A stretch of 36,563 nt of DNA from an uncultured bacterium. GTDB lineage: Bacteria; Patescibacteriota; Gracilibacteria; BD1-5; UBA2023. The stretch covers positions 1-36,563 of the forward strand of contig CAIVSN010000153.1 in NCBI GenBank assembly GCA_903908595.1. The letters are read 5' to 3'. Positions within the stretch are counted from its first letter, which is position 1. Each line of letters begins with the position of its first letter. Of the stretch, positions 35,805 to 36,563 are shown one piece after another. The notes below the pieces were generated by a model that was not told the origin of the DNA, ran no database searches, and saw nothing but the letters and a program-made list of their open reading frames with translations. A program made the position numbers and the translations under genes.

Positions 35805-36305
35805 TTATTGGGGGAAGGCGATTTTTACGAATTCCGCGACTTTCTTCTCTCCGGCTTGCGCGTTGAGCCAAATTGACACGTACATTCCCGGCTTCAGATC
35901 CGCCAGGCTCGCTTCCGCGTTCGGGGCGGTCGGTCATTGGGCCGTTTTTTTCACCATGCCGATTCCCACGGGAACCGTGATGCGGATTTCGCCGAGCGTT
36001 GCCGCGTTAATTTCGGCCTTCAGGGCCATTCTGGCCGATTCGTCCAGCGCCGACATGTATTTTTTCTTTTCGTCGGGAAGCATGTTGAACGTCGGATCCT
36101 TTGACGTATCGGACTGCAAGAGGGTAATCTCGTTTCCTTCCATGGAGAGGATTTTCCCGTAGATGTCCGTCTTTTTTTCGGGCTGTACGGGAATGTTGAC
36201 GGCGTTCGTCGCGCTAGGAGCGTTCGTCGCGCTTGGAGCGGTTCCCGTGGAACAAGAGGCAAGCAACAAGGCCGAGGCGATGATCGGCACCAATAGGTTT
36301 TTCAT
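35805..36305 (-). CDS. Small lipoprotein of the export operon
   Basis: 166 residues. Lipoprotein signal peptide MKNLLVPIIASALLLASCST with lipobox LLASC (Cys18). A Thr/Ala/Asn-rich linker with two tandem APSATN repeats and then a small domain (KTDIYGKILSMEGNEITLLQ, GEIRITVPVGIGMVKKTAQ, KPGMYVSIWLNAQ) follow. One UGA Gly (TAQGPTAPNA) extends the reading frame by about 44 residues compared with the standard code. The folded part resembles the small beta domains found in metal/RND-type export operons, but no family is certain. First gene of the operon with membrane fusion protein, ATPase and permease. Confidence 0.85.
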
Positions 36306-36563
36306 AAAAAAAATTGTAACTATCAACCCCTCCGCCACCACCAAAAACTTTTCCGCTTGACACGTTTTTCCATAAAAACCTGCCCCATTCACCTGCCCCT
36401 CCTTCGTTTTTTACCGCGTTCCCGCCGGAAAAAAGCGGGAGGAACCCTTTCGTGCCCGCGTACGGCACCGGCACCCATCCCCCTCCGCCATGGTTTTTCC
36501 AGGCTCGGGATCCCGAAGTATATTATGCCATTCCCGCCTTTCGGGAAGCCGAAAACGGGTGGA
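36306..36563. other. Upstream region of the export operon
   Basis: No gene is evident in the last 258 bp. It has a small hairpin (tcccgc / gcggga, about 36410-36450) and AT-rich stretches that could hold the operon promoter (tacaat and a T run before the lipoprotein ATG, and taatat near 36520), but no clear pair of promoter hexamers. Confidence 0.35.

Overview
The window comes from a bacterium that reads UGA as glycine (NCBI translation table 25), the code of the Candidate Phyla Radiation lineages Gracilibacteria (BD1-5/GN02) and Absconditabacteria (SR1). In-frame UGA codons fall exactly where conserved glycines belong: the ABC signature LSGG, the SpoIID motif GHGVG, and the Q-G-P before the second histidine box of a desaturase. 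With UAA and UAG as the only stops, the many apparent fragments resolve into about 27 intact genes. All coordinates below use this code. The sequence is fairly GC-rich, which I feel fits Gracilibacteria better than Absconditabacteria, but the exact lineage is inference. No rRNA, tRNA or CRISPR array was found.

Layout. 1-3892 (minus): three tandem prepilin-like genes, each with a near-constant pilin half; the two complete ones have a variable LamG-like C-terminal half. 4081-6456 (minus): a peptidoglycan amidase/SpoIID fusion. 6484-11857 (plus): an exported protein of unknown function, a fatty-acid desaturase, a large VirB6/TrbL-like membrane protein and an O-methyltransferase. 11858-12402: a gene-free island of palindromic repeats. 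12403-14611 (plus): serS and a TIM-barrel protein. 14662-15300 (minus): a winged-helix protein with a nucleotidyltransferase-like C-terminus. 15415-18049 (plus): rplY, a thioredoxin-fold protein without CXXC, htpX and a small FN3-like protein. 18145-24262 (minus): a membrane spermidine-synthase-like protein, a DUF58-transglutaminase fusion, a MoxR ATPase and a methyltransferase. 24634-26331 (minus): a possible GHMP kinase. 26804-31710 (minus): a housekeeping run nusA, rplI, ruvX, uppS, smpB and an RsmF/NOP2-type RNA methyltransferase. 31849-36305 (minus): a MacAB-like export operon (lipoprotein, membrane fusion protein, ABC ATPase, permease).

The most striking feature is a family of about 116-128 bp palindromic elements, six copies in 36 kb. 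Three are inserted in frame inside protein genes (the amidase/SpoIID protein, undecaprenyl diphosphate synthase and the RNA methyltransferase). All three are read in the same frame, one that is open only because UGA means glycine. The other three lie directly behind stop codons. Intragenic copies have an 86-bp core and intergenic copies an 88-bp core. The outer arms differ in sequence from copy to copy but are self-complementary within each copy. This resembles the in-frame Rickettsia palindromic elements, here in a recoded CPR genome. A second, unrelated palindrome family at 12057-12267 has the same plan of constant centre and variable complementary arms.
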